Positions 15,912 through 24,745 of a stretch of DNA of 64,000 nt are shown in pieces. Made by a program: the position numbers and the translations under genes. The notes below the pieces were generated by a model that worked only from the letters and a program-made list of their open reading frames with translations, did not search any database and was not told where the DNA came from. The number at the start of each line of letters is the position of its first letter. The first letter of the stretch is position 1. This stretch comes from Kitasatospora aureofaciens (GTDB lineage: Bacteria; Actinomycetota; Actinomycetes; Streptomycetales; Streptomycetaceae): positions 50,220 to 114,219 of the forward strand of contig JODU01000023.1 of NCBI GenBank assembly GCA_000720845.1, given 5' to 3'.

Positions 15912-16952
15912 CTACTTTTCGCCCGATTCGCCCGTGACCGTGAGCGTCTGACCGGGCAGGATGTGGTCGGGGTCGGCACCGACGACGGTCTCGTTGTCGG
16001 CGTAGAGCGTGTGCCATCCGCCGTCGACCTCAAGGGAGTCGGCGATGGCCCACAGGCTGTCGCCGGTGCGGACGACGTAACGGTTGCCCGCGGCCTCTCG
16101 CGCGCCACCGTCGCGCGAGGCGTGCCGCCCCGCCGCGGTGTCCGTGAGGCCTTCCTTGGCGGCGCCCTCCTCCGCACTGTCGCCGCGGTGCCGGCCGGCG
16201 CCGGACGAGCCCTCGGTCTCCCGCGGTTCGGCACTGGCGGAGGCGTCGGGTTCGGACGAAGTGTCCGGCTTGGCGGATTGGTCCGCGTCACCGGACGAGC
16301 CGCTCGATGCGGCGCCCGAGCCGTCGGAGCCGTCGGACGAAGCGTCAGACGACTTCGAAGAAGAGGGCGAAGGGGACGAAGAGGACGCTCCCGAAGTCGA
16401 CTCCGGCGCCCCGGCCGCTCCGGACGAGTCGGTCGAACCGGACGACCCGGACGACTCGGGCGTTTTGGTGGTCGTGGGCGATTCGGACGACTTGGTGGTG
16501 TCCGTCTCCCCCGAGGTCCCCGAACCCTCCGACGCCCCGTCACCGGCCGCGTCCGAGCCGCCGCCCGCGGTCCCGGAGTCGTTGCCGAGGCCGGCGAGCA
16601 GACCGCAGGTCGGCCATGCGGCGATGCCCTGGGCCGCGTGCACCTTCTCGGCGATTCTTATCTGCTGGGAGCGACTGGCCTGGTCGGCGCTGGGGGCGTA
16701 GTCGAGACCGCCGTACTGCTCCCAGGCATCCTGGGACAGCTGCAGGCCGCCGTAGTACCCGTTGCCGCTGTTCTGGCTCCAGGCGCCGCCGGTCTCGCAC
16801 TCGGCGACCTGGTCCCAGTTCGCCGAGTCGGCCGCGTGGGCGCCGGTCGCGCCGAGCAGCGGGATCGCGATGGCGGAGCCGGTCACTCCGGCGGCGACGA
16901 CCAGAGCGGGTGCCTGGCGGGGGCGGCGGTGACGACCGTTCCCGGAGAGCAT
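15912..16952 (-). CDS. rpfC: Resuscitation-promoting factor-like protein with LysM (RpfC)
   Basis: The 346-residue secreted protein is a paralogue of RpfA. Its signal sequence ends near residue 40 (ATGAHA), and an Rpf domain follows with ECETGGAWSQNSGNGYYGG and catalytic Glu53. A linker of about 165 residues is rich in Ser, Asp, Glu and Thr, then basic. The C-terminal LysM domain (about 292-341) begins NRYVVRTGDSLWAIADSL. The ATG at 16952 is preferred because GAAAGG lies seven bases upstream, while the GTG five codons earlier has no such site. The linker is much longer and more acidic than in RpfA and may be an extracellular spacer or glycosylated region. Symbol rpfC follows S. coelicolor gene order. 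Confidence 0.85.
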   Translation of the reverse strand: MLSGNGRHRRPRQAPALVVAAGVTGSAIAIPLLGATGAHAADSANWDQVAECETGGAWSQNSGNGYYGGLQLSQDAWEQYGGLDYAPSADQASRSQQIRIAEKVHAAQGIAAWPTCGLLAGLGNDSGTAGGGSDAAGDGASEGSGTSGETDTTKSSESPTTTKTPESSGSSGSTDSSGAAGAPESTSGASSSSPSPSSSKSSDASSDGSDGSGAASSGSSGDADQSAKPDTSSEPDASASAEPRETEGSSGAGRHRGDSAEEGAAKEGLTDTAAGRHASRDGGAREAAGNRYVVRTGDSLWAIADSLEVDGGWHTLYADNETVVGADPDHILPGQTLTVTGESGEK

Positions 16953-17021
16953 GCGACGACCTTTCACGAGACGACGGGGACCACGCGGCGGATGACGCTC
17001 GACACCACGTTGATCCGTGAA

Positions 17022-17049
17022 CGTATAGGGAGATCATCGCTTGTCACAA
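17022..17049 (-). promoter_or_regulatory. Candidate rpfC promoter
   Basis: On the minus strand TTGTGA (17049-17044) and TATACG (17027-17022) are separated by 16 bp, a good vegetative-type promoter about 70 bp upstream of the rpfC start. It is followed by a leader of about 60 nt without a ydaO-like signature. Confidence 0.55.
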
Positions 17050-17095
17050 GTTCATGCCGCGCAGATCACGTGAAGATCACAAAGTTGAGCGCGTG

Positions 17096-18415
17096 TCACT
17101 TTTGCGTCGGCGACGAAGCGTTCCCGGCCGATGACGCCGACGGCGTGAACGCCACCGGCAAGGTGCGCAAACCGCGCATGATGAGGCCGCCGCGCCACCG
17201 GAGTTCGGCCGGGTCCGCGGCGAGGCGGAGGTCCGGCAGCCGGGTGAGGAGCGTGGCCAGCGCCGTCTGTCCCTCCAGCCGGGCGAGCGGGGCGCCGAGG
17301 CAGTAGTGGATGCCGTGGCCGTACCCGAGGTGCTGGCTGTCGCGGCGGGCGAGGTCCAGGGTGTCCGGGTCGGTGAACCGCTCCGGGTCCCGGTCGGCGG
17401 CGGCGAGGACGACGAGGACGGGGTCGCCGGCCGCGACGTCCTGTCCGCCGATGGACAGCGGCCGGGTGGCGAAGCGCCAGGTGGCCAGCTCCACCGGGCC
17501 GTCGAAGCGCAGCAGTTCCTCGACGCCGGTCTCCAGCAGGCCGCGCTCGCCTGCCGCGAGGGAGGCCTGGAGCCGGGTCCGCTGCTCGGGGTGGGTGAGC
17601 AGGGCGTACACCCCGTTGCCGATGAGGTTGACCGTGGTCTCGAAACCGGCGAACAGCAGGATGAAGGCCATCGCGGCGGCCTCGTTCTCGGTGAGGTGCT
17701 CGCCGTGGTCGGAGGCTCGGATGAGGCCGGAGATGAGGTCCTCGCCGGGGGCGGGCCCGGGCGGCAGCGCCGCTCGCTTGCGGTGGATGAGGTCGGCGAG
17801 GTAACCGCGCATCTTCTTGACCGACCGCGCCACCCCGCCTCGCGGGCCACCCCCGTGACGGATCATCATGCCCGCCCAGTCCCGGAAGTCGTCCTGGTCC
17901 TCGCGGGGGACGCCGAGCAGGTCGCAGATGGCGTAGATGGGCAGGGGGAAGGCGAACTCGTGGATCAGGTCGGCGGAGCCGGTGGCGGCGAACCGGTCGA
18001 TGAGGCCGTCGGCCAGCTCCTGCACCCGGGGCGCGAACTCGGCCACCCGGCGGGGTGTGAACGCCTTGCTGACCAGTCGGCGCAGCCGGGTGTGGTCCGG
18101 CGGGTCGATGTTCAGCAGGTGGGTCATCAGCTCGGCCTTCCGCTCCCCCGGAATGCCGGTCTTGCCCTTGGCGTGCGCCGGCTCGTCGTGGTGCGCCGGG
18201 TTCTTGGACAGCCTGGGGTCGGCGAGGGCCTGCTTGGCGTCGGCGTACCGGGTGACCAGCCAGGCCTCCACTCCGCTGGGCAGCCGGGTGCGGTGCACGG
18301 GGGCGTGCTCGCGCAGCCAGGCGTAGGCCGGGTAGGGGTCGCTGGCGAACTCCCAGGTGAACAGCTCGGGGGCGGGGCCGGAAGCCGCACCGGGGACGGG
18401 CGGACGGCCGGTCAT
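17096..18415 (-). CDS. Cytochrome P450 (CYP107-like)
   Basis: The 439-residue soluble P450 shows the I-helix oxygen-binding motif AGFETT, the K-helix EELLR and the heme-binding loop GYGHGIHYCLGAPLAR with the ligand Cys at about residue 371. Length and the MTHLLNIDPPDHTRLRRLV segment fit bacterial class I P450s that need ferredoxin; no ferredoxin gene is adjacent. The ATG overlaps the mazG stop by four bases (ATGA), so translation is probably coupled. From memory, a P450 in this position of S. coelicolor (CYP107U1) is reported to affect sporulation; I cannot assign a substrate. The C-terminal 20 residues are a Ser-rich tail. Confidence 0.9.
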   Translation of the reverse strand: MTGRPPVPGAASGPAPELFTWEFASDPYPAYAWLREHAPVHRTRLPSGVEAWLVTRYADAKQALADPRLSKNPAHHDEPAHAKGKTGIPGERKAELMTHLLNIDPPDHTRLRRLVSKAFTPRRVAEFAPRVQELADGLIDRFAATGSADLIHEFAFPLPIYAICDLLGVPREDQDDFRDWAGMMIRHGGGPRGGVARSVKKMRGYLADLIHRKRAALPPGPAPGEDLISGLIRASDHGEHLTENEAAAMAFILLFAGFETTVNLIGNGVYALLTHPEQRTRLQASLAAGERGLLETGVEELLRFDGPVELATWRFATRPLSIGGQDVAAGDPVLVVLAAADRDPERFTDPDTLDLARRDSQHLGYGHGIHYCLGAPLARLEGQTALATLLTRLPDLRLAADPAELRWRGGLIMRGLRTLPVAFTPSASSAGNASSPTQK

Positions 18416-19389
18416 CCCTCGACCGCCCTGATCGCGTCCCGGTAGGTCCGGGCCGCCGCTCTCAGGGCCGCCTCGGGGTCGGTGCCCTCGGACTCGGCGC
18501 GGGCCGCGAGGGCGAGCAGCTGGTAGCCGACGCCCTCGCCGGAGGGCAGCGGGACGTCCAGGCCGGCGGTGCGGACGCGGGAGTGGAGCTTGGCGGCGAG
18601 GGCGAGGCCGGGCTGGCCGAGGGGGACGCCCTCGGTGACCGAGGTGCGCTGCTTCTCGGCGGCCTTGGTGCGCAGCCAGTGCTCCCGGACCTCCTCGGGG
18701 GTGTCGGCACTCTCGTCGCCGAAGACGTGCGGGTGACGGTGGACGAGCTTGTCGACGATGGTGCCGGCCACGTCGTCCACGGAGAACGGGGCGTCGGGGT
18801 CCTCCTCCGCGATACGGGCGTGGAAGACGACCTGGAGCAGCACGTCGCCCAGCTCCTCCCGCAACTCGTCGCGGTCGCCGTCCTCGATGGCCTCGACCAG
18901 CTCGTACGCCTCCTCGATCGCGTACTTGGCCAGGCCCTCGTGGGTGCGCCGGGACGACCAGGGGCATTCGAAGCGGATCCGGTCCATGACCTGGACGAGG
19001 TCGAGGAGGCGGGCGCCCGGGAGGTCGTAGGAGGCGGGGAGCAGCTCCAGCTCGGGCATCGAGACGCGGCCGGACCCGGCGAGGCGGGCCAGTGAGTCGG
19101 TGAGCGCGGGCTCGCCCTCGCCGGTCGCGACGACCACCGCGGTGCGGCCGCCGGCGCAGGCGTCCACCAGCTCCTCGGCGGTCGGGGCCGCCTCGTCGAC
19201 GCGGATGCCCGCCTCGCGCAGGTACGGCAGCTGGGGATGGGCTCCGTCGGCGCACAGGACGCGGTCGGCGGTGCGCAGGGTCTGCCAGGCGGGCCAGGAC
19301 AGCAGGCCGGGGGCGACCCGGTGGCTGGTGGTGAGCAGGACGATGCGGCCCGGGCCGGGGGCGGTCGCGTCGGCGGTGGTTGCGTTCAC
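18412..19389 (-). CDS. mazG: Nucleoside triphosphate pyrophosphohydrolase MazG
   Basis: The 325-residue protein contains an N-terminal Rossmann-like region (about residues 1-115, including GRTAVVVATGEGEPALTDS) and a MazG domain with CPWSSRRTHEGLAKYAIEEAYELV and EELGDVLLQVVFHARIAEE, whose Glu/Asp residues bind Mg. MazG hydrolyses non-canonical or oxidised NTPs to NMP and PPi (housecleaning). A second, less conserved MazG-like half follows (HRHPHVFGDESADTPEEV), as in E. coli MazG. It is translationally coupled with the P450 gene. In mycobacteria mazG also lies between mfd and eno, supporting orthology. The ATG at 19389 lacks a strong ribosome binding site. Confidence 0.9.
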   Translation of the reverse strand: MNATTADATAPGPGRIVLLTTSHRVAPGLLSWPAWQTLRTADRVLCADGAHPQLPYLREAGIRVDEAAPTAEELVDACAGGRTAVVVATGEGEPALTDSLARLAGSGRVSMPELELLPASYDLPGARLLDLVQVMDRIRFECPWSSRRTHEGLAKYAIEEAYELVEAIEDGDRDELREELGDVLLQVVFHARIAEEDPDAPFSVDDVAGTIVDKLVHRHPHVFGDESADTPEEVREHWLRTKAAEKQRTSVTEGVPLGQPGLALAAKLHSRVRTAGLDVPLPSGEGVGYQLLALAARAESEGTDPEAALRAAARTYRDAIRAVEG

Positions 19390-19465
19390 TCCCCGAACCT
19401 AACGCACGCCGCCCACGGCCCCCCGAGTTGTCCACAGGGGGCCGTATCGCCGCTGGTCAGCGGTG

Positions 19466-20116
19466 CTACGCCGGCTGCTGGGAGCCCGCCGCCGTGATCT
19501 CCCGCACCCACGGCGTCCGGGTGTCGACGCGGCTGCTCTTCTGGACGTCCCAGGTGCCGTAGCGCGGGTTGAGGTCGACGTCGAGCTTCTTGGACGCCTC
19601 GGACAGGGCCTGCCAGAACTCGGGCCGGCTGGTGTCGGTGCCGAGGCTCTGGGCGAGCTTCTGGGCCTCCAGCTGGACGAGGAGGTTGTCGTCGAGGCGG
19701 TCGGGGGCGACGCCGTACTGCTGGAGCCAGACGGTCTCCAGCTGCTCGGGGCCGCCGGCCTGCTCCTCCAGCTCGCCGCGCATGCCCTGCACCTCCTTGC
19801 GGCTGACGGTCACTCCGGCGTCCTGGGCGGCGCGGTGCAGCACCCGGTCGAGGACCATGCCGTGCAGGGTGTCGCGGGTGAGGGTGCCGGTCCGGGCGAC
19901 GACCTGCTGGTACTGGGTGTCGTCCGGGACGGCGGCGCGCTGTGCCTCGCGCACCTCGTCGACCCGGTTCTCCAGCTGGGCGACGGTGATCCGCTGGTCG
20001 CCGACGACGGCCGCCGCGCCCGGATGCGCGTCGTTGCCGCAGGCGGTGAGCAGGGGTGCCGCTGCGGCGATCGCGGCGGTGAGGAGAAGCGCGGGGCGAC
20101 GGCGGCGGCGGTGCAA
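19466..20116 (-). CDS. SurA N-terminal-domain lipoprotein
   Basis: The 216-residue predicted lipoprotein begins MHRRRRRPALLLTAAI and has lipobox LTAC with lipid-attachment Cys26. The mature part has a SurA/PrsA-like N-terminal chaperone domain (GDQRITVAQLENRVDEVREAQ and DTLHGMVLDRVLHRAAQDAGVTVSRKEV) without a PPIase module. The TTG at 20116 was chosen because GGGAGG lies five bases upstream; a GTG 12 codons earlier has no such site. It should act on the outer face of the membrane in folding secreted proteins. The gene between mazG and eno in mycobacteria (lpqU region) is not the same family, so the synteny is partial. Confidence 0.82.
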   Translation of the reverse strand: MHRRRRRPALLLTAAIAAAAPLLTACGNDAHPGAAAVVGDQRITVAQLENRVDEVREAQRAAVPDDTQYQQVVARTGTLTRDTLHGMVLDRVLHRAAQDAGVTVSRKEVQGMRGELEEQAGGPEQLETVWLQQYGVAPDRLDDNLLVQLEAQKLAQSLGTDTSRPEFWQALSEASKKLDVDLNPRYGTWDVQKSSRVDTRTPWVREITAAGSQQPA

Positions 20117-20276
20117 GGGAACCTCCCGTTTGGAGATTGTGCGACGGTGCACAAAGTCTTGCGGTGATCGATGTTAGGCAGTGGCCCGGCTCTGGCCAAC
20201 CCATTGGACCAACGATTCATCAGGACTTCGGGCACCGCCTCGCGCCCGGCCTCCGGCGGCGGTGGCCGGCCGGTGG

Positions 20277-21803
20277 TCAGCCGCGCACCTGGCCGAGCCA
20301 CTGGAGGGTGCGCCGGATGTCGGCCGCGAGCGGGTGGCCGGGGCCGTGGACGCGCTCCACGTCGTGCAGCAGCCGGGCCAGCGTGTCGTGGGCGCCGGCG
20401 CGGTCGCCGAGGGCGAGCAGGAGGTGGCCGATGCGGCGGCGGACGTCGTGGGCGAGGTCGGGGTCGCCGGCGACGTACTGGTTCTCGTAGTACGGCAGCA
20501 GCGCCCGGTACTCGGCGAGGGCGGCGGCCGGTTCGCCGAGCTGTTCGAGGCACTGGGCGGCGTCGTAGCGGTGGCGCAGGGACTGCGGGTCGGCCTGGCC
20601 GGCCTCGGCGGCGCGTTCGTCGGCGAGGCGGCGCAGTTCGGGCAGGGCGCGCCGGTACTGGCCGTCGTCCAGGAGGGTCGCCGCGTACTGCTTGCGCAGG
20701 GTGCGCACGACCGGGGAGCGTTCGCCGTGCTGCTCGGCGGCGGCGGGCAGGATCGCGCCGAGGATGTCGACGGCCTGGGTGATGCGGCCCTCGCCCAGGA
20801 GTCGCTTGACGTCGTCGACGGCGCGGGCGACGTCCGGCTTCCCGGCCTCGGCGGCGGCCGGTACGGGCGCCGGTTGCGGCGCCGGGGTGCGGGCGCGGTC
20901 GGGCCAGGGGGCGTGCGGGCGTACGAAGGGGCGGGTGGGGTCGAGGGGGCCGCCGGTGGGCATGCCGCGCGCGGGCAGCAGCAGCGCGAGGTGCTCGTAG
21001 ACCTCCTGGGCGGAGTCGGGGCGGTGCTGCGGGTCCTTGGCGAGCAGGCGCAGGACCAGGGCCTCGAGCGCCTCCGGGACCTCCGGGCGGATGCGGCGCA
21101 CCGGCAGCGGGGGCTCGTGCAGGTGCCGGTGCAGCACGCCGAGCGCCGTGGAACCGGCGAACGGGACGTCGCCGCTGAGCAGTTCGTGCAGCAGCACCCC
21201 GAGGGCGTAGAGGTCGGTGTACGGGCCGACGGCGCCGCCCATGGCCTGCTCCGGCGCCATGTAGGCGGGCGAGCCGATGGGGGTGCCGGTGTGGGTGAGG
21301 CGGGTGGTGTCGGCGTCCATGACGGAGGCGACGCCGAGGTCGAGGACGGTGACGGTGCCGTCCTGCTTGACCATGACGTTGCGCGGCTTGAGGTCGCGGT
21401 GGACGATCGGCACGGCGTGCACGGCGCTCAGTACGGCGCACAGCTGGGCGGCGACCGCGACGGCCCACTGCCACGGGTAGGGCTGGTGCTCGGCGAGGTG
21501 GTCGGAGAGGTCGGCGCCGTCGACGTACTGCATGACGAGGAACAGCTCCTCGCCCTCGCTGCCCGCGTCGTGCACCGTGACCAGGCCGGGGTGGTCGACC
21601 TGTGCGGTCACCCGGCACTCGCGCACGAACCGGCGGCGCAGTTCGTCGGCCTCCTGTCCGGCCACCTTGTCGGGGCGCAGCAGCTTCACCGCCACGCGCC
21701 GGTCCAGGCGCCGGTCGTAGGCCGTCCAGACCTGTCCCATGCCGCCCTGGCCGATGAGCGTGGACAGCTCGTACCGGCCGGCGACGACGCGTCCCGTCGC
21801 CAC
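20277..21803 (-). CDS. Serine/threonine protein kinase with TPR-like C-terminal region
   Basis: The 508-residue Hanks-type kinase has the glycine loop IGQGGMGQVW (residues 17-26), the invariant Lys40 (VAVKLL), catalytic HRDLKPRN (135-142), a DLG in place of DFG (155-157) and the APE motif in YMAPEQ. Beyond about residue 300 there is a Pro-rich linker and helical repeats resembling TPRs (about 345-505). No membrane helix is present, unlike PknB types, so it is probably cytosolic. The GTG at 21803 has GGAAGG five bases upstream; another GTG six bases earlier overlaps the preceding stop. It follows, and is probably coupled with, the membrane protein at 21806-22375. Confidence 0.9.
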   Translation of the reverse strand: MATGRVVAGRYELSTLIGQGGMGQVWTAYDRRLDRRVAVKLLRPDKVAGQEADELRRRFVRECRVTAQVDHPGLVTVHDAGSEGEELFLVMQYVDGADLSDHLAEHQPYPWQWAVAVAAQLCAVLSAVHAVPIVHRDLKPRNVMVKQDGTVTVLDLGVASVMDADTTRLTHTGTPIGSPAYMAPEQAMGGAVGPYTDLYALGVLLHELLSGDVPFAGSTALGVLHRHLHEPPLPVRRIRPEVPEALEALVLRLLAKDPQHRPDSAQEVYEHLALLLPARGMPTGGPLDPTRPFVRPHAPWPDRARTPAPQPAPVPAAAEAGKPDVARAVDDVKRLLGEGRITQAVDILGAILPAAAEQHGERSPVVRTLRKQYAATLLDDGQYRRALPELRRLADERAAEAGQADPQSLRHRYDAAQCLEQLGEPAAALAEYRALLPYYENQYVAGDPDLAHDVRRRIGHLLLALGDRAGAHDTLARLLHDVERVHGPGHPLAADIRRTLQWLGQVRG

Positions 21804-21805
21804 GG

Positions 21806-22375
21806 TCACCTTCCGCCCTGCTGGTGGCCGCCGTCGTGGTGGCGCAGGTAGTCGCTGAGCTCGTCGAGTTCGGCGCGGACCTGGTCGATGCGGGCGGGGG
21901 CGGGGGGGTGCTGCGGCGGCGGGGCGACGGGGGCGACGGGGGCGGCGGGCGCGTACGGTGCCACCGGGTGCGGTGGCACCGGGTGGGCCGGGCCGTAGTA
22001 CGGCCCCGCGACGGGGGCGTGGGGCGGCTGGTGGCCGGCGAAGGGGCGCGGGGCGGCGTGCACCCGTATGTCGGTCACCAGGAAGTACGCGGCGGCCGCC
22101 GCTCCGATCAGCAGGAGCCCGGCCATCGCGACGTCCGTCCGGTGGTCCGTCTCGGGCAGCGAACCGACGACGGCGAGACAGGCGATGGACAGGGGCAGAC
22201 TCACCCAGGCGGCCGTCCAGTCGTACCAGCGGCCGCGCAGGACGGCGACCCGGAACAGCGGTACGCAGGCGAGCAGCCCGCACGTCAGGAAACCGGCGGC
22301 GGCGTACAGCACGCGCAGGGTGATGACGGTGGACGCGCCGCGGGAGGGCGGCGGCCCGGCGCTGTTGCCGTACAT
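21806..22375 (-). CDS. Hypothetical membrane protein upstream of the kinase
   Basis: The 189-residue protein has three or four hydrophobic helices (about residues 15-40, 48-75 and 82-100) and a Pro/Ala-rich cytoplasmic segment (105-160), ending in an acidic helix DQVRAELDELSDYLRHHD and a His/Gln/Gly tail. I do not recognise a domain. The ATG at 22375 has CAGGAG about six bases upstream and was preferred to a longer in-frame start. Its stop lies two bases before the kinase GTG, so the two are probably co-translated; the membrane protein may place or sense for the otherwise soluble kinase, which is inference. Confidence 0.75.
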   Translation of the reverse strand: MYGNSAGPPPSRGASTVITLRVLYAAAGFLTCGLLACVPLFRVAVLRGRWYDWTAAWVSLPLSIACLAVVGSLPETDHRTDVAMAGLLLIGAAAAAYFLVTDIRVHAAPRPFAGHQPPHAPVAGPYYGPAHPVPPHPVAPYAPAAPVAPVAPPPQHPPAPARIDQVRAELDELSDYLRHHDGGHQQGGR

Positions 22376-22507
22376 GACTGCTCCTGGACCGGTGATGCCG
22401 ACGTGCCGAACGGACCGGACCGCTCGGAGTGGGAGTCCGAGCGTATAGGTCCGGACGGACAACGGGTCACGGTTGTACCGAACCGTTGTCGGGCCGCTCT
22501 CCGCTGG

Positions 22508-24541
22508 TCACCGGCCCGGGTCCACCGTGCCGTCCGTGAGCCCGTCGTACATGCCGCGCACCAACTGCTCGCCCAGGCGGCCCGCGAGCCGCAGCGCGCG
22601 CTCGAACTCGTCGAGGGCACGGAAGCGGTCGCCGTAGCCGCGCTGGGCGTCGAGGGGCAGCCGGGGCAGTTGGAGGCGCCGCACGTCGAGGCGGGTGGCG
22701 GTGGAGGCGTAGCTGCTGGCCTGCCGGTGGTTGGCGGTGCCGCGCAGGAACCCGGCGAGGAACCAGGGGTCGAGGGCGTCGGGGTCGGGGCGCAGGAGCA
22801 CGAGGTTGCGTCCGAGCGCGGCACCGGCCGTGGCCGCGTCGATCACGCGCGCGACGGAGCCGCCGCCGAGCACGGGCACGACGACGTCGCCGGGTTCGGT
22901 CAGGACGGCTTCCTCGTCGCCCTCCGGGAGGGTGCCCGAGGGGCCGGTGCCGGTGAGGACGTCGTGGTCGGTGAGCAGGGGTACGCGCGCGTGGCCACCG
23001 TTCGTCCCGGTGCGCAGGGTGAGGGCGCCGCCGCGGGCGAGTTCACCGACGGTGGTGAGCGGCCGGTGGGGCGCGGGGCGGCCGGTGCCGGGGGCCGCGG
23101 GAGCCAGTTCCGCGGTCAGCCGCAGGGTTTCGTCCAGGCGCTCGCGCACGTCCGCGAGCCGACCGGTGTCGCCGGTGGCGCCGGGGGGCGGCAGATGGCG
23201 GGCGGGGGCCAGGTCGACGTCGTCGTCGAGGAGTTCGATGACGGGCACGCAACGGGCCAGGCCCGGCCTTTCGTCGAGCCGTCCGGTGCGGTCGAAGGCG
23301 ACCCAGGCGTCGAGCACGGCCTCCCGCACGGACCGCCAGTCCGGTCCGCCGCGCCCCTCCCCGGCGAACTGCCCCGCGTCGGCGAGCAGCAGCCCGGGTT
23401 GCGCCGGCGCCCGCTCGGGCCGGCGCAGCACCCACAGGTGCAGGGGGAGGTTGTACGGGGGTGCCGCACCGACCGGCAGGGCGATCACGGCGCGCAGCGC
23501 GCCCCGGCGCAGCAGATCGGCGCGGACCCGGCGGCCGGAGCGGCGGGAGGCGGCGGCGGGCGGCATGAGGACGACGACGGTGCCGCCGTCCCTGACCCGG
23601 GCCAGGGCGTGCTGCACCCAGGCCAGTTCGGACTCGGTGCGGGCCGGGAAGCCGTACTCCCAGCGGGAGTCGTAGGCGAGTTCGTCGTGGCCCCAGTTGC
23701 GCTCGTTGAACGGCGGGTGGCACAGCGCGGTGTCGGCGCGCAGGCCGGTGCGGGCGTCCGCGCGCAGGCTGTCGCCGGCGGCGATCCGGACGGCGGCGTC
23801 CGTGCTCAGGGCGAGCCGCAGCGCGGTGAGGGCGGCCAGTGCGGGGTCGCTGTCCTGGCCGTACAGCTCCTGCCCGGGCCGGGCGGCGGCGCGGAGCAGG
23901 CTTCCGGTGCCGCAAGCGGGGTCGAGCACCGTGCGGGCGGGGCCGGCGAGTTCGGCCATCAGCTCGGCGAGCGGGTCCGGCGTGAGCGTGTACTGCCGCG
24001 GATTGGCGTCGAGGTGCCGGCCGAGCAGGAACTCGTAGGCCTTGCGGGCGCCCGGTCCGGCGGCGAGTTCGGCAGCGCCGCGCAGGAGCGGTGCGGAGGA
24101 CAGCAGCCCGGGGCCGGCCGGGGTGGTGACGGCGCGTTCGGGGCCGGGGCCGAAGCGGGCGTCGAGCACCTGGCCGAGGGCGGCGGGCAGCAGGGCGGCC
24201 AGGCGTTCGTCGGAGCCGGCGCTCGCCTCCAGCCAGAGGGTCGGGCGGTCGTGGACGAGCAGGAGGGCGCAGCCTGCGTGCACCAGGGCGGCGGCCGGTC
24301 CCTCGGGATGGCCGACGAGTTGCTGCCAGACGCGTTCGCGTGGGGGGACCTCGGCGAGTTTTCCCTGGGCGCGCAGCCAGGCCTCGACGTCGGCGAGGGC
24401 GAAGGACGGGCTGGTCTCGGTGCCGCCGACCGGTTTGGGGAAGTCCGCGTGGCGGCGGCGCCAGTTGCTGACGGCGGCGCGGCCGACGCCGGCGAGCCGG
24501 GCGATACCGGCGGCGGTCACCTCTGTCCCGTTGTCCTGCAC
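22508..24541 (-). CDS. HTH plus degenerate N-6 DNA methylase, type I HsdM/HsdS-like
   Basis: The 677-residue protein has an N-terminal MerR-like helix-turn-helix (GIARLAGVGRAAVSNWRRRH, residues 12-31), then a type I R-M methyltransferase fold. RQYTLTP (182-188) resembles the HsdM GQYFTP signature, the SAM motif is DPACGTGS (207-214), and the catalytic (N/D)PP(F/Y) position reads HPPF (275-278), so the first residue is not canonical. The last third (about 455-670) resembles an HsdS-type target-recognition half. No restriction subunit is adjacent. The GTG start at 24541 has GAGGGGG upstream. It may be an orphan methylase that has become a regulator; S. coelicolor has a similar gene here. Confidence 0.8.
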   Translation of the reverse strand: MQDNGTEVTAAGIARLAGVGRAAVSNWRRRHADFPKPVGGTETSPSFALADVEAWLRAQGKLAEVPPRERVWQQLVGHPEGPAAALVHAGCALLLVHDRPTLWLEASAGSDERLAALLPAALGQVLDARFGPGPERAVTTPAGPGLLSSAPLLRGAAELAAGPGARKAYEFLLGRHLDANPRQYTLTPDPLAELMAELAGPARTVLDPACGTGSLLRAAARPGQELYGQDSDPALAALTALRLALSTDAAVRIAAGDSLRADARTGLRADTALCHPPFNERNWGHDELAYDSRWEYGFPARTESELAWVQHALARVRDGGTVVVLMPPAAASRRSGRRVRADLLRRGALRAVIALPVGAAPPYNLPLHLWVLRRPERAPAQPGLLLADAGQFAGEGRGGPDWRSVREAVLDAWVAFDRTGRLDERPGLARCVPVIELLDDDVDLAPARHLPPPGATGDTGRLADVRERLDETLRLTAELAPAAPGTGRPAPHRPLTTVGELARGGALTLRTGTNGGHARVPLLTDHDVLTGTGPSGTLPEGDEEAVLTEPGDVVVPVLGGGSVARVIDAATAGAALGRNLVLLRPDPDALDPWFLAGFLRGTANHRQASSYASTATRLDVRRLQLPRLPLDAQRGYGDRFRALDEFERALRLAGRLGEQLVRGMYDGLTDGTVDPGR

Positions 24542-24629
24542 GGTCGGCCCCCTCGTCCTGGTGTGGGACGCCGATCCTACCGAGGAACACGGCCAGACGC
24601 CGATTCACAGCGTGTACTGACACTCTGGT

Positions 24630-24708
24630 GTGAACCGTGTTGACTCGGTTCACAAGCTCTGGTCTCATTGACACATCGCACCGGCCGAGGCGATGGACTT
24701 CGGTTCAC
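24630..24708. promoter_or_regulatory. Operator-like inverted repeat in divergent promoter region
   Basis: GTGAACCG (24630-24637) and CGGTTCAC (24646-24653) form perfect 8-bp arms around an 8-base spacer, and a third half-site CGGTTCAC lies at 24701-24708. TTGACT overlaps the spacer and TTGACA is at 24668-24673. The element lies between the HTH-methylase gene and the divergent small secreted or membrane protein. Confidence 0.6.
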
Positions 24709-24745
24709 GGTCGATTGATCTGTCTCTGGGGAGAGGACTGACGTC

